In this document: piece after piece, positions 1 to 8,737 of the stretch | Numbering within the stretch: the stretch's first letter is position 1 | Layout: the number at the start of each line of letters is the position of its first letter | Origin: JBPBPI01 sp050954885 | GTDB taxonomy: Bacteria > Pseudomonadota > Alphaproteobacteria > Caedimonadales > Caedimonadaceae | NCBI GenBank assembly: GCA_050954885.1 | Contig: JBPBPI010000198.1 | Location: forward strand, 1-29,446 | Length of the DNA stretch: 29,446 bases | Direction of reading: 5' to 3' | Made by a program: the position numbers and the translations under genes | Notes under the pieces: generated by a model | The model's input: only the letters and a program-made list of their open reading frames with translations | Database searches by the model: none | What the model was told of the DNA's origin: nothing

Positions 1-94
1 AAGACTCAGAAAGGACAGAGCCACCCCTTTAAACTTCTTACACAACCTAGATCATAATCTTGCCATTATGTAAAAACATAAACTCATTCAGCTA
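1..94. mobile_element. End of a probable IS630-type element
   Basis: The DUF1343 reading frame stops abruptly at a TA dinucleotide. Read on the minus strand from about 97 downward, the sequence begins CTATAGCTGAATGAG. The same start, CTATAGCTGATTG, lies at 29350, about 44 bases before an IS630-type transposase start codon, so both look like ends of related elements. IS630 elements insert at TA. The plus strand at 2-73 has a short open frame ending in TAA that could be a transposase C-terminus, but I do not recognise its residues. Only the terminal part of the element is in the window. Confidence 0.45.
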
Positions 95-274
95 TAGACC
101 ATAGGCACTAGGTTTAAAATCAGCGGTTAGAAAAGACTGACTCGAGATCAAGCCAACTCTTTTACCTTTTAAAGCAGCAATTTTTTGTGAGTCACTGAGC
201 AAAACGTCGACACCAGTGATCGGCAACGTGAAGTTCTTTTGTGATGCTTTCATTATTAAATTATTAGAAAACAT
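92..274 (-). pseudogene. DUF1343 (NamZ-like) N-terminal fragment
   Basis: This 60-residue remnant has the opening motif of the DUF1343 family: G-V-D-V-L-L followed by L-K-G-K-R-V-G-L-I-S. Some members of that family (NamZ) are exo-beta-N-acetylmuramidases acting on cell-wall fragments. Family members are usually near 400 residues, so more than 80 percent is missing. The frame ends at a TAG formed at the junction with the probable IS630 end, and both the Rossmann-like core and the C-terminal domain are absent. The ATG at 274 lies 5 bases after the MFS gene's stop. An internal ATG at 253 is an equally good start for an intact ancestor. I see no signal peptide. It is almost certainly non-functional. 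Confidence 0.6.
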
Positions 275-279
275 TTTAT

Positions 280-1475
280 TTATTTCTTTTGTAAATCTTT
301 CATTAGCGTATCATTTTTAAGAACAAAAAACAGCATGACAATTGCCAAAGTTATAAAATAGAAAATAATAAAGCCAATATTTTGGAAAGATCCTTGATAG
401 AAATAGCCAGCCAACTGAAGACTGAAAGCCGTCATCATCAAGCGAAATCCTTGAATCATGGCTGATACACGTCCCTTAGCTTCTGGCATAAAATTCAAGC
501 ATAGTGGATAAAGAATTGTACTGGGAACAATTTGACCTATACAGAAAATAGTTAAGACAAATGTGATCAATAAGGGACTAGTGCTGTCAACCAATGTTAC
601 ATAAAGGATCAAAATTAAACTAGAAATGAAAATATATTTTGAAAGGATTAGCATTTTTTTTGATCATATTTGTCGATTACAGAACCATACAATAGACTGC
701 CCAAGGCAAAAACTAGAGCCATCGCTCCTTGATAATATCCAAAATGTGCCAAGCTCACGCCAAGATCTTTCATATAGAGCAAAGGCGACATCCCAACAAA
801 AATCCAATAAGGCAGAAAAACAAAAATGAGCGTCATCACTAAAAGCATAAGAGACTTTGACTGAAATAAGGGTATATAAGCTTGCAGCGAAAAAGGTTCT
901 TTGAGTTTAGGTAATTTATAATTTGGAATAAAAACTAAAATCATTACCAAGGTTATCAATGCTAATAAGAGAAGTACTATAGAATTACCTTGCCAATGAA
1001 AATATAAGGTTACATAACTTCCAATTACAGGAGCTAAGCCTACAGATATATTCATAAGACCATTTAACATTGCCATAAGATACTGTTGTTTTTTCAAAGG
1101 ATACGTATCAGCGATAATTAAAAAGCTTAGAATTGAGGGTGCCGCTACACCGACGCCTTGAAAAAAACGACCCATAAGAAGAAATGCGTACGAACCACTT
1201 AAGGACATAAGTGTACCGATGATGAAAATCACCATCCCGATTAACAAAATAGGTTTGCGACCATAATGATCGGCGAGACTTCCAATCAAGAATAAACTTA
1301 AACAAAATCCAATAAAGTTTATTGATAACAAGGCTTCAAGCCAGAAAGAAGAAAGGTCAAACTGAGATTGTAATTCAGGAAAGCTGGGAACAAACAGATC
1401 AACTTCCATCCCAGATAATAAATCCATGAAGATAACAGTCATTAAAATTTTAGATTTACCTAAAGATTGCTTCAT
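280..1475 (-). pseudogene. Bcr/CflA-type MFS transporter, frameshifted
   Basis: Two overlapping frames together make one transporter of about 395 residues, the normal size for a 12-helix MFS protein of the Bcr/CflA drug-efflux group. The first part (648-1475) has six to eight membrane helices, the MFS motif-A loop D-H-Y-G-R-K-P between helices 2 and 3, and G-R-F-F-Q-G-V-G in helix 4. It ends after K-Y-D-Q-K-K-C. The second part (280-654) begins in another frame at the same place and supplies the last four helices. The switch falls in a run of eight A (minus strand), so one missing A explains it. Slippage on the run could restore some full-length product; otherwise this is a recent pseudogene. 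The substrate cannot be told from sequence. No good ribosome-binding site precedes the ATG at 1475. Confidence 0.8.
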
Positions 1476-1550
1476 GATTTAGAATCAGTTTTCAAGAATT
1501 TAATTTTAGACTGTATATAAAATTACAGTTTGATAATAGAAATTTGTCTT

Positions 1551-1583
1551 AAAGAAAAGCACCAAGCATTGCTTCGTACTTTT
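1551..1583 (-). terminator. Probable terminator after infC
   Basis: Just downstream of the infC stop, the minus strand has AAAAG-T-AC-G-AAGC, a three-base loop, then GCTT-G-GT-G-CTTTT, followed by CTTTAAG. The stem has about twelve pairs with one mismatch and one wobble, and a modest T run. Its position fits the end of a thrS-infC transcript. Confidence 0.5.
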
Positions 1584-1600
1584 CTTCAAACTCAACAAAC

Positions 1601-2143
1601 TTAAATTTTTGGACCAATGATCATCATAATTTGTTTGCCTTCCAATCTTGGATGCATTTCAACTTTGATAGCATCTCCCATTTCTGTAATTACACGGGTT
1701 AAAACTTCACGACCAATTTCTTGGTGTGCCATTTCACGACCCCGAAAACGCATGGTAACCTTAACTTTATCTTCTTCTTCGATAAAACGAATAATGCTGC
1801 GAAATTTAGTCTGATAATCGTTTTCTTCAATCATTGGACGCATTTTAATTTCTTTGATTTCAACAATTTTTTGTTTTTTACGTTCTGCTGCTTTTTTCTT
1901 TTGAGCTTCAAATCTAAATTTGCCATGATCAAGAATTTTACAAACTGGAGGGTCGACATGGGGCGAAATTTCAACCAGATCGAGACCTGCAGAGGCAGCC
2001 ATTTCCATGCCCTCGCGGACACTGACAACGCCAACCATATCGCCGTTTTCATCAATCAATCGAATTTTGGGCGACCGTATCGCCTCATTTATCCTGGGTC
2101 CGTCCGTTTGAGGGCCTTTAGTGGGTCCAATGGGTCTAGTGAT
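1601..2143 (-). CDS. infC: Translation initiation factor IF-3, AUC start
   Basis: IF-3 binds the 30S subunit and checks the start codon and initiator tRNA. The frame matches the family throughout: R-I-N-E-A-I and R-L-I-D-E-N-G-D early, L-D-L-V-E-I-S-P and P-P-V-C-K-I-L-D-H-G-K-F, a Lys-rich linker, then the C-terminal domain with R-F-R-G-R-E-M and a final I-I-G-P-K-I. The frame is open back to a TAA at 2168-2170 and contains no ATG or GTG before the conserved N-terminus. A TTG at 2059 would remove about 28 residues including the family R-I-N motif. An ATC at 2141-2143 lies six bases after AGGAGA and gives 180 residues, the usual length. infC is known to use AUU or AUC in other bacteria, as part of autoregulation. 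The gene is 45 bases after thrS. Confidence 0.93.
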   Translation of the reverse strand: MTRPIGPTKGPQTDGPRINEAIRSPKIRLIDENGDMVGVVSVREGMEMAASAGLDLVEISPHVDPPVCKILDHGKFRFEAQKKKAAERKKQKIVEIKEIKMRPMIEENDYQTKFRSIIRFIEEEDKVKVTMRFRGREMAHQEIGREVLTRVITEMGDAIKVEMHPRLEGKQIMMIIGPKI

Positions 2144-2157
2144 CTTTCTTCTCCTTA
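2141..2157 (-). promoter_or_regulatory. infC ribosome-binding site with ATC start
   Basis: On the minus strand TAAGGAGA is followed by six bases (AGAAAG) and then ATC. This is the strongest ribosome-binding site near the 5' end of infC and the only one correctly spaced for a full-length protein. The rare start codon would be discriminated against by IF-3 itself, giving negative feedback as described for infC in enterobacteria. Confidence 0.75.
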
Positions 2158-2188
2158 ATTTAAGTCTTTAACATATTTCATTTGCATT

Positions 2189-4117
2189 CTAATACAAATC
2201 CGCTGGATTTTCTGCTTCTTTCTTTATTTTGGCAAGAGCTTCTTGAAGATTCAAGATTTCTTGTCCATCAGAGCCTAATTTTCTTAGGGCAATCGTACCT
2301 TGTTCTGCCTCTCTCTTGCCGATCACAAAAATATACGGCGTCTTCTGCAGGCTCAATTCACGTATTTTATAATTGATTTTTTCATTGCGTATATCCAATT
2401 CAACCCGAATATCATGCTTTTTAAGCAGATCAAAGGCTTCTTGGGCAAAATCATTAGCCTCTGAGGTAATACTCGCAATAGCCACTTGAGTGGGCGCCAA
2501 CCAAAGCGGAAACTTGCCGGAAAAATGTTCAATCAAAACGCCGGTAAATCTTTCTAGCGATCCCAAGATGGCACGATGCAGCATAACAGGGCGCCGACGC
2601 ATGCCGTCTTCGGCGGTATAAAGCGCACCCAAACGTTCAGGCAGCACAAAATCGACTTGCAGCGTGCCACATTGCCAATCGCGACCGATGGCATCGCGCA
2701 ACACAAATTCGAGTTTAGGACCATAAAAAGCCCCCTCTCCCGGATTGATGGTAAAAGGCAATCCGGTGGCTTCGGTCGCGGTGCGCAAGGCTTCTTCTGC
2801 TTTGTCCCAAATGTCATCGGATCCCGCGCGAATATCAGGACGGGTTGAAAACTTTACTTGAACCTCGTTAAATCCTAAATCCTTGTAAACCGACAGCAAT
2901 AGATCACAGAAGATTTTAGTCTCTGCGGTGATTTGATCCTCGGTGCAAAAAATATGGGCATCGTCTTGCACAAAAGACCGCACCCGCATGATACCATGTA
3001 AGGAACCTGAGGGTTCATTGCGGTGACAGGCGCCAAATTCTGCCATACGCAATGGCAGATCGCGATAACTTTTCACAGCCCCTTGTTTAAATATTTGCAC
3101 GTGACAGGGACAATTCATCGGCTTGACCACCAATGTTTTGTTCTCGTCTTCAGACGACGTGAACATGGCTTCCCGAAACTTCTCCCAATGCCCGGATGCT
3201 TCCCACAAAGCACGATCCACCATAATCGGGGTGTTGACTTCGACATATCCTGCTTTTGAAATCCGCTTGCGAATATAATCGCGCAGACCCCGATACAATG
3301 TCCATCCTTTGGGATGCCAAAAAATGGCCCCAGGAGCTTCTTCTTGTAAATGAAACAAATTCATCTCGCGGCCCAATTTACGATGATCTCGCTTTTCCGC
3401 TTCTTCCAACTGTGTCAAATATTCTTGTAATTGCTTTTCCGTGGGCCACGCGGTGCCATAGATGCGTTGTAGCATGGGATTGCGGTGATCTCCCCGCCAA
3501 TAAGCACCAGCGAGTTTCATGAGTTTAAAGGCTTTGCCAATTTTACCGGTTGACGGCATATGGGGTCCACGACATAAATCCAGAAAATTACCCTGACGAT
3601 AAAGACTGACTTCTTCGCCTTCTGGAATGGCCGTGATCAACTCTGCCTTAAAAAGCTCGCCGATGGATTTGAAATGATCAATGGCAGTCTCTCTCGACCA
3701 AACTTCACGAATAAACGGCGTGTCACGATCGATGATATCGCGCATGCGTTGTTCAATTTTAATCAAATCATCGGGTGTGAAAGAATGCTCGTAATAAATA
3801 TCATAATAAAAGCCATTTTCAATGGCAGGGCCAATGGTAATTTGGGCTTGAGGATAAAGATCTTTAACGGCTTCTGCCAACACATGGGCCGTATCATGGC
3901 GAAAGATTTCCAAAGCCTCAGGTGATGTTTTGGTAATAATTTGAACCTGAGCATCTTGTGAAATTTGATAGGAGAGATCCTTTAAATGACCGTCCACCTT
4001 GATAACCACAGCATCTTGAGCCAAGCGTGTGCCAATGCTTTGGGCAATGGCCAAACCGGTTACATTTTGTTCATATTGGCGCTGCGTTCCATCAGGCAAT
4101 GTCACTAAGATCATCAT
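2189..4117 (-). CDS. thrS: Threonyl-tRNA synthetase
   Basis: This cytoplasmic class II synthetase attaches threonine to tRNA-Thr. Its 642 residues match the full-length bacterial enzyme: an N-terminal TGS domain (L-P-D-G), an editing domain with H-D-T-A-H-V-L-A-E-A and C-R-G-P-H, a catalytic core with the zinc-ligand motif M-N-C-P-C-H, motif 2 (C-H-R-N-E-P-S-G), D-D-A-H-I-F and motif 3 (P-V-M-L-H-R-A-I-L-G-S-L-E-R-F), and a C-terminal anticodon-binding domain. Two ATG codons lie side by side at 4117 and 4114. GAGG is better spaced for the second, so the protein may start M-I-L-V-T-L. It is followed by infC, the usual thrS-infC pair, but rpmI and rplT do not follow here. Confidence 0.97.
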   Translation of the reverse strand: MMILVTLPDGTQRQYEQNVTGLAIAQSIGTRLAQDAVVIKVDGHLKDLSYQISQDAQVQIITKTSPEALEIFRHDTAHVLAEAVKDLYPQAQITIGPAIENGFYYDIYYEHSFTPDDLIKIEQRMRDIIDRDTPFIREVWSRETAIDHFKSIGELFKAELITAIPEGEEVSLYRQGNFLDLCRGPHMPSTGKIGKAFKLMKLAGAYWRGDHRNPMLQRIYGTAWPTEKQLQEYLTQLEEAEKRDHRKLGREMNLFHLQEEAPGAIFWHPKGWTLYRGLRDYIRKRISKAGYVEVNTPIMVDRALWEASGHWEKFREAMFTSSEDENKTLVVKPMNCPCHVQIFKQGAVKSYRDLPLRMAEFGACHRNEPSGSLHGIMRVRSFVQDDAHIFCTEDQITAETKIFCDLLLSVYKDLGFNEVQVKFSTRPDIRAGSDDIWDKAEEALRTATEATGLPFTINPGEGAFYGPKLEFVLRDAIGRDWQCGTLQVDFVLPERLGALYTAEDGMRRRPVMLHRAILGSLERFTGVLIEHFSGKFPLWLAPTQVAIASITSEANDFAQEAFDLLKKHDIRVELDIRNEKINYKIRELSLQKTPYIFVIGKREAEQGTIALRKLGSDGQEILNLQEALAKIKKEAENPADLY

Positions 4118-4147
4118 ATCCTCATCTTTATAAGAAAAACTGATAAA

Positions 4148-4175
4148 ACTCTAGTGAAATTGAGCGATGTGTCAA
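4148..4175 (-). promoter_or_regulatory. Probable sigma-70 promoter of thrS-infC
   Basis: On the minus strand a perfect TTGACA (4170-4175) is followed after 16 bases by TAGAGT (4148-4153), four of six matches to TATAAT. It lies about 30 bases upstream of the thrS start. The sequence match is the only evidence. Confidence 0.5.
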
Positions 4176-4203
4176 TTAAAATACTATATTTTCTGCTATA
4201 TTT

Positions 4204-6375
4204 TTATTTTGAGTGTAAATGATTGACCCCACCCCAATCCAAAGGGGGTGGATTTTTCTTAAATTCAGTCAATCTTTCAAGGTACATAGCCGCAATATGA
4301 TCTTTAGAATTTTCATCTAATAATTCACGATACATGCGTTCTGCGTCTTGCCATTGTTGTTTCATATAGGTCTCGAAGGCGACTTGAGTTTTAACCGAAC
4401 GAGAAATATCCTCTGCAGTCACACTCATACCTGACGTGTCATTATACTTTCCAATCATTTCGTAAATTTTAATGCCCTTATCTTTACCTTTAACCGCAAC
4501 TTTGTCTAATAAACGAAATAAAAACTTATCTTTGGCTTTTTCATAAACTGTTTCGCTGGCAATGATACTGGTGCCATACATTTTATTGATACCCTCAAGG
4601 CGTGATCCCAAATTCACATTATCGCCAATGACCGTATAGTTAAGGCGGTCCGCAGATCCCACGTTGCCCACAATAGCCTCTCCTTGATGAAGACCAAAAC
4701 GTGTCCGCATAATAGGGCGTCCTTGTTTGGCCCACTCAACATTTAAATCATGCAAACGACGGCTGCAGAGCCAAACCGATTGACAGGCATGATAAATTTG
4801 CTGCTCGTCACGTTCTGGTGCGCCCCAAAAGGCCATAATACTGTCACCGATGTATTTATCGATTGTGCCATAATGGTGAATGATAATTGTGCTTAATTCG
4901 CTTAGATATTCCGACAAATGTTTAATTAAAATATCTGATGGAATTCTTTCAGAAATTGAGGTAAACCCTTCAATATCTGAAAATAAAAATGTTAGCCTTT
5001 TACGCTCGCCGCCCAATTTTGCTTCCTGGCCTGAGGCAATCATACGCTGCACCAATACTTTTGGCACAAATTTAGAAAAAGAATTAAGCCCTTCTTTCAT
5101 CGACCTCAAGGCCTCGTCCATTTGAGACAACTCTTGCAAGCCAGATTCAATAGGCGATTCTTCTTCAATATCGAGCGTACGAATACGGTGCATTTGTCCC
5201 GCTAACCGCTCGATAGGATACGATATTTTATGAGAAAATATCACCAAGATGATCGAGGCAATCGCTAAAATAATTAACGAGATGACCCAAACTTCGCGAC
5301 TGGTTTGCTTGATGGGTCCGATAAAATCATCTGCAGGTACGACCACGCCCAAAATCCAATCTTTTCCGGATGCTTCGGGAAAAGGTGTAAAATGAGCAAT
5401 ATAATCAATATTTTCAAAGGTGAAAAATAAATGAGATTCATGGTTTTTTTGATAAAGTTGATAAGCTGCAATTAAACTTGGCTCACCCACTTGTTCAAGA
5501 CGGGCAATTTGGGGTTGTTTATTGGCAGTTAAGACAATTTTTGAAGAATCTGGATATCCCACGAGCGTGCCCTCGGGGGTTACAATAAAATTAATGCCGG
5601 AACGACTGGCTTTCTGATGCAAAAGAAGATCAGAAATCTTATTAACGGTGATATCTGCACTCATGACATTAATAAGTTCCTGATTTTGATACACAGGCAC
5701 CGCATAAGTCAATCCAAGATCTAAAGTTTCATAAAGATAAATATCTGTCCAATGACGTTCTTGAATTTTTTTGGCTGCTTGATACCAAGGACGAAGACGA
5801 GGATCAAAATTTATGGTTCCTTGGTCCCGTGTTTCATAAGCCACTTGCTCACCATTGATATTATAATAAAACCGACTCTCTTGAAAAGGTGTCGTGGCGC
5901 GATTAATTTTACGAACAAAATAAATCACATCATTGGGCAGAGGAGAAGTTGATGTAAAGGCATAAGTTCGTATATTGCCGATACGTCCCACAATAAGAGC
6001 ATTGCCCTGCTCGTCTCCATTATAAAAAGCATCAATTTGTGGAAATTCATCTAAAGATTCCATTAAGAAATTATCGAGATCTAAATTATGAATCAGATTT
6101 TGACCATCACGCTTGACAAGGCCCGCTGAAATCATCGGGATAAAACGGGCAGGATTAAGATAATCCATGGTGTCATTAATAATAACCCGTTGTGTTTTAT
6201 CAATTAAATCCCGAGATGTGATGTTCATCACCTTTTCCATTTGGAAATAGGTATAAAAAGATGTCAGTAAGGTCGCAGATATCGATAGCCCAAGAAATAC
6301 ACTTAGGATGGCAAATCGTATTTTTCTTTTTTTACCCAAATAATGACTTAAACTGCCAAAAATCATATCGCTCAT
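4204..6375 (-). CDS. Membrane class III adenylate cyclase with dCache and HAMP domains
   Basis: The protein (723 residues) should convert ATP to cyclic AMP in response to an external ligand. A short cytoplasmic tail and a membrane helix (about 19-41) precede a large periplasmic double-Cache region (about 50-355) with D-P-R-L-R-P-W-Y at 191-198 and S-A-D-I-T at 239-243. A second helix (363-381), a HAMP segment (about 382-430) and the catalytic domain (about 455-640) follow. Catalytic residues are all visible: metal aspartates D467 and D511, purine-selecting K507 and D585, and transition-state N588 and R592. The Lys/Asp pair indicates ATP rather than GTP. The C-terminal 60 residues resemble the helical tail common in such cyclases. 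It is monocistronic, just upstream of thrS. No CRP-type regulator is in the window. Confidence 0.92.
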   Translation of the reverse strand: MSDMIFGSLSHYLGKKRKIRFAILSVFLGLSISATLLTSFYTYFQMEKVMNITSRDLIDKTQRVIINDTMDYLNPARFIPMISAGLVKRDGQNLIHNLDLDNFLMESLDEFPQIDAFYNGDEQGNALIVGRIGNIRTYAFTSTSPLPNDVIYFVRKINRATTPFQESRFYYNINGEQVAYETRDQGTINFDPRLRPWYQAAKKIQERHWTDIYLYETLDLGLTYAVPVYQNQELINVMSADITVNKISDLLLHQKASRSGINFIVTPEGTLVGYPDSSKIVLTANKQPQIARLEQVGEPSLIAAYQLYQKNHESHLFFTFENIDYIAHFTPFPEASGKDWILGVVVPADDFIGPIKQTSREVWVISLIILAIASIILVIFSHKISYPIERLAGQMHRIRTLDIEEESPIESGLQELSQMDEALRSMKEGLNSFSKFVPKVLVQRMIASGQEAKLGGERKRLTFLFSDIEGFTSISERIPSDILIKHLSEYLSELSTIIIHHYGTIDKYIGDSIMAFWGAPERDEQQIYHACQSVWLCSRRLHDLNVEWAKQGRPIMRTRFGLHQGEAIVGNVGSADRLNYTVIGDNVNLGSRLEGINKMYGTSIIASETVYEKAKDKFLFRLLDKVAVKGKDKGIKIYEMIGKYNDTSGMSVTAEDISRSVKTQVAFETYMKQQWQDAERMYRELLDENSKDHIAAMYLERLTEFKKNPPPLDWGGVNHLHSK

Positions 6376-6567
6376 GATTATATTCCTGCTGTTTTATAAA
6401 CCTCACACTATAAATTTAAACGAATATATTTAAATTTTTATTTATTTTTTATAAATTTAATTTACAAAAATTTTTTAATCTTAAAAATAAAAAAATTTAT
6501 TATTTATTAGTCAATTTTTTCTATAATTATAATAGATGTTAAATTTTTCATCATTAGGAAAAATAAA
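6376..6567. promoter_or_regulatory. Divergent promoter region
   Basis: This very AT-rich gap lies between the cyclase gene and the plus-strand small secreted protein. On the plus strand two abutting TATAAT hexamers (6522-6527 and 6528-6533) are good -10 candidates for the gene at 6568, but no convincing -35 box precedes them. AGGAA at 6556-6560 is that gene's ribosome-binding site. I see no clear promoter for the cyclase. Confidence 0.4.
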
Positions 6568-6918
6568 ATGAAAAATATGATAAAATTTTGCTCATTGGCA
6601 CTTGCTGTATCTTTAGGATTCATTCCTTCAAGTGAAGCCAAATTTCCCTCTTTAAGTTATGACATAAATTCTTCTGTAACGTTGGTAAAATCAGAGTGGC
6701 GCAGAGGACAAGATGATATTGCCTTAGGCGATCGGCTGATGCGAAAAGGTGAGTTCGACATGGCGTCCGGACGTCCTAAATTAGGTAGACGAGAAATTGA
6801 ACAAGGCAGAGATATGAAAGAGCGCGGACGCGAACAAGTGAGAGAGTTTCGCTCTGATAAAGAATTTCGTGCCGATCGAGAATGGCTTTGGAAGGGTCAC
6901 CCCTTCCGCCAATGGTAG
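6568..6918 (+). CDS. Small secreted Arg/Glu-rich protein, unknown function
   Basis: The 116-residue product has a clear signal peptide (K-N-M-I-K start, hydrophobic 7-19, probable cut after S-E-A at 24). The mature part is highly charged and probably helical, with repeating G-x(3)-M-x(2)-G and R-x-R/E-x patterns around 53-90, and ends with W-L-W-K-G-H-P-F-R-Q-W. I do not recognise a family. The ribosome-binding site AGGAA is seven bases upstream of the ATG. It converges on ettA, with only seven bases between the stop codons and no visible terminator. It is probably periplasmic or exported. Confidence 0.75.
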   Translation: MKNMIKFCSLALAVSLGFIPSSEAKFPSLSYDINSSVTLVKSEWRRGQDDIALGDRLMRKGEFDMASGRPKLGRREIEQGRDMKERGREQVREFRSDKEFRADREWLWKGHPFRQW

Positions 6919-6925
6919 AATTAAA

Positions 6926-8608
6926 TTAAGCCCGCATCAATGGTTTAAAACGTAACTTTTGAGGTTGATCAGCATTGTTGCCCAAACGGCGAGCACGGTC
7001 TGCCTCATAATCTTGATAATTGCCCTCAAACCACTCCACATGACTGTCGCCTTCAAAAGCCAAGATGTGCGTGGCAATGCGGTCCAAAAACCAACGATCG
7101 TGGCTAATGACAATGGCGCAACCGGCAAAGTCTTCTAAGGCTTCTTCTAACGCGCGCAGTGTATCGACGTCCAAATCATTGGTGGGTTCGTCGAGCAGTA
7201 AAACATTGGCACCCGATTTTAACATCTTGGCCAAGTGAACGCGGTTGCGCTCACCGCCCGATAACTGTCCCACCTTCTTTTGTTGGTCAGATCCTTTAAA
7301 ATTAAACCGTCCACAATACGCACGGCTTTGAATTTTTGATTTGCCTAACTCAATTTCATCAAGGCCACCGGAGATTTCTTCCCAAACAGTATGACCATCT
7401 TGAAGTGAATCACGACTTTGATCGATGTATCCTAATTGAACGGTCTCGCCCACACGAAATGTACCGGCCTCAGGCGACTCTTGAGCGGTGATCAATTTGA
7501 AAAGAGTGGTTTTACCGGCGCCATTGGCCCCAACCACGCCCACGATGGCACCGGCTGGTATGTTGAAATTTAAATTTTCGAACAACATGCGATCATGAAA
7601 TCCTTTGGCGACGTCATTGGCTTCAATGACCAAATCGCCCAATCGTGGTCCCGCCGGAATGATGATTTGATCGGTGACAGAGCGTTGCTCAAGGCTTCTT
7701 TGCAGCAATTCATCATAGGCCACAATACGAGCTTTGCTTTTGGCTTGACGCGCCTTTGGTGTTTGACGAATCCATTCCAACTCACGTGACAAGGTCTTCT
7801 GTCGTGCGGTTTCTTGTTTTTCTTCAACTTCCAAACGTTTCTGTTTTTGTTCAAGCCAAGCTGAATAATTACCCTTGAAAGGGAAACCTTGACCGCGATC
7901 AAGTTCCAAAATCCAACCCACCACATTGTCCAAGAAATAACGATCGTGGGTAATTAAAACCACGGTTCCGGTGTACTTTTTCAAAAAATGTTCCAGCCAA
8001 GCCACTGATTCTGCGTCCAAATGGTTGGTTGGCTCGTCTAGCAATAAAATATCGGGATGTTGCAACAATAATTGACACAGTGCCACCCGACGACGCTCAC
8101 CACCCGATAGCTTAGTGACATCAGCGTCTCCTGGTGGACAGCGCAAAGCATCCATGGCAATTTGAATGGTTCGGTCTAGCTCCCAGGCATCGAGAGCATC
8201 TATTTTCTCTTGAATTTCGCCTTGCTCGGTGATCAACGCGGTCATCTCGTCATCATTAAGCTCTTCCCCAAACCGAAGACTCAGGGCTTCAAAACGATCC
8301 AACAAAGCCTTGGTCTCGCGTACACCTTCTAAAATGTTACCCTGCACATCTAATTCAGGATTTAGCGTAGGTTCTTGAGGCAGATACCCAATCTTAATGC
8401 CCTCTGCCGCCCAAGCCTCACCGGTGAAATCACGATCAAGACCCGTCATTAAACGCAATAATGTTGATTTTCCTGAACCATTAACACCGATCACGCCAAT
8501 TTTGGCACCAGGTAAAAATGATAAAGTAATGTCTTTCAGAACTTGACGACCACCGGGATAGGTTTTGCTGACGCCTTGCATAACATAAGAATATTGATAG
8601 CTGGCCAT
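6926..8608 (-). CDS. ettA: Energy-dependent translational throttle protein EttA (ABC-F)
   Basis: EttA is a cytoplasmic ABC-F ATPase that binds the ribosomal E site and tunes the first elongation step to the ATP/ADP ratio. The 560 residues carry two ABC modules: G-V-N-G-S-G-K-S-T with signature L-S-G-G-E-R-R-R-V and D-E-P-T-N-H-L-D, then G-A-N-G-A-G-K-T-T with L-S-G-G-E-R-N-R-V and D-E-P-T-N-D-L-D. A charged P-site linker (K-Q-K-R-L-E-V-E-E-K) lies between them. The length and the M-A-S-Y-Q-Y-S-Y-V-M start are typical, so I place the start at 8608. The frame is open to 8692, but the extra 28 residues do not fit the family. AAGGA lies 11 bases upstream. No transmembrane segments are present. 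Confidence 0.95.
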   Translation of the reverse strand: MASYQYSYVMQGVSKTYPGGRQVLKDITLSFLPGAKIGVIGVNGSGKSTLLRLMTGLDRDFTGEAWAAEGIKIGYLPQEPTLNPELDVQGNILEGVRETKALLDRFEALSLRFGEELNDDEMTALITEQGEIQEKIDALDAWELDRTIQIAMDALRCPPGDADVTKLSGGERRRVALCQLLLQHPDILLLDEPTNHLDAESVAWLEHFLKKYTGTVVLITHDRYFLDNVVGWILELDRGQGFPFKGNYSAWLEQKQKRLEVEEKQETARQKTLSRELEWIRQTPKARQAKSKARIVAYDELLQRSLEQRSVTDQIIIPAGPRLGDLVIEANDVAKGFHDRMLFENLNFNIPAGAIVGVVGANGAGKTTLFKLITAQESPEAGTFRVGETVQLGYIDQSRDSLQDGHTVWEEISGGLDEIELGKSKIQSRAYCGRFNFKGSDQQKKVGQLSGGERNRVHLAKMLKSGANVLLLDEPTNDLDVDTLRALEEALEDFAGCAIVISHDRWFLDRIATHILAFEGDSHVEWFEGNYQDYEADRARRLGNNADQPQKLRFKPLMRA

Positions 8609-8737
8609 GATAGTGATCATCCTTGGTTGCTTGAAATTATTAAATTCAGAAAATATTGTTATGTTGTAACAAACGGCTTGCAACATTGGCAACCCATAAG
8701 CGTGATAAAAAGTAGATTAATTTTTGAAAGAGGCATA

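Noticed and set aside
1721..2158. 145-residue plus-strand open frame opposite infC
   Set aside because: It is the antisense shadow of a certain gene, rich in Phe and Asn from reversed Lys/Glu codons, with no known motif.
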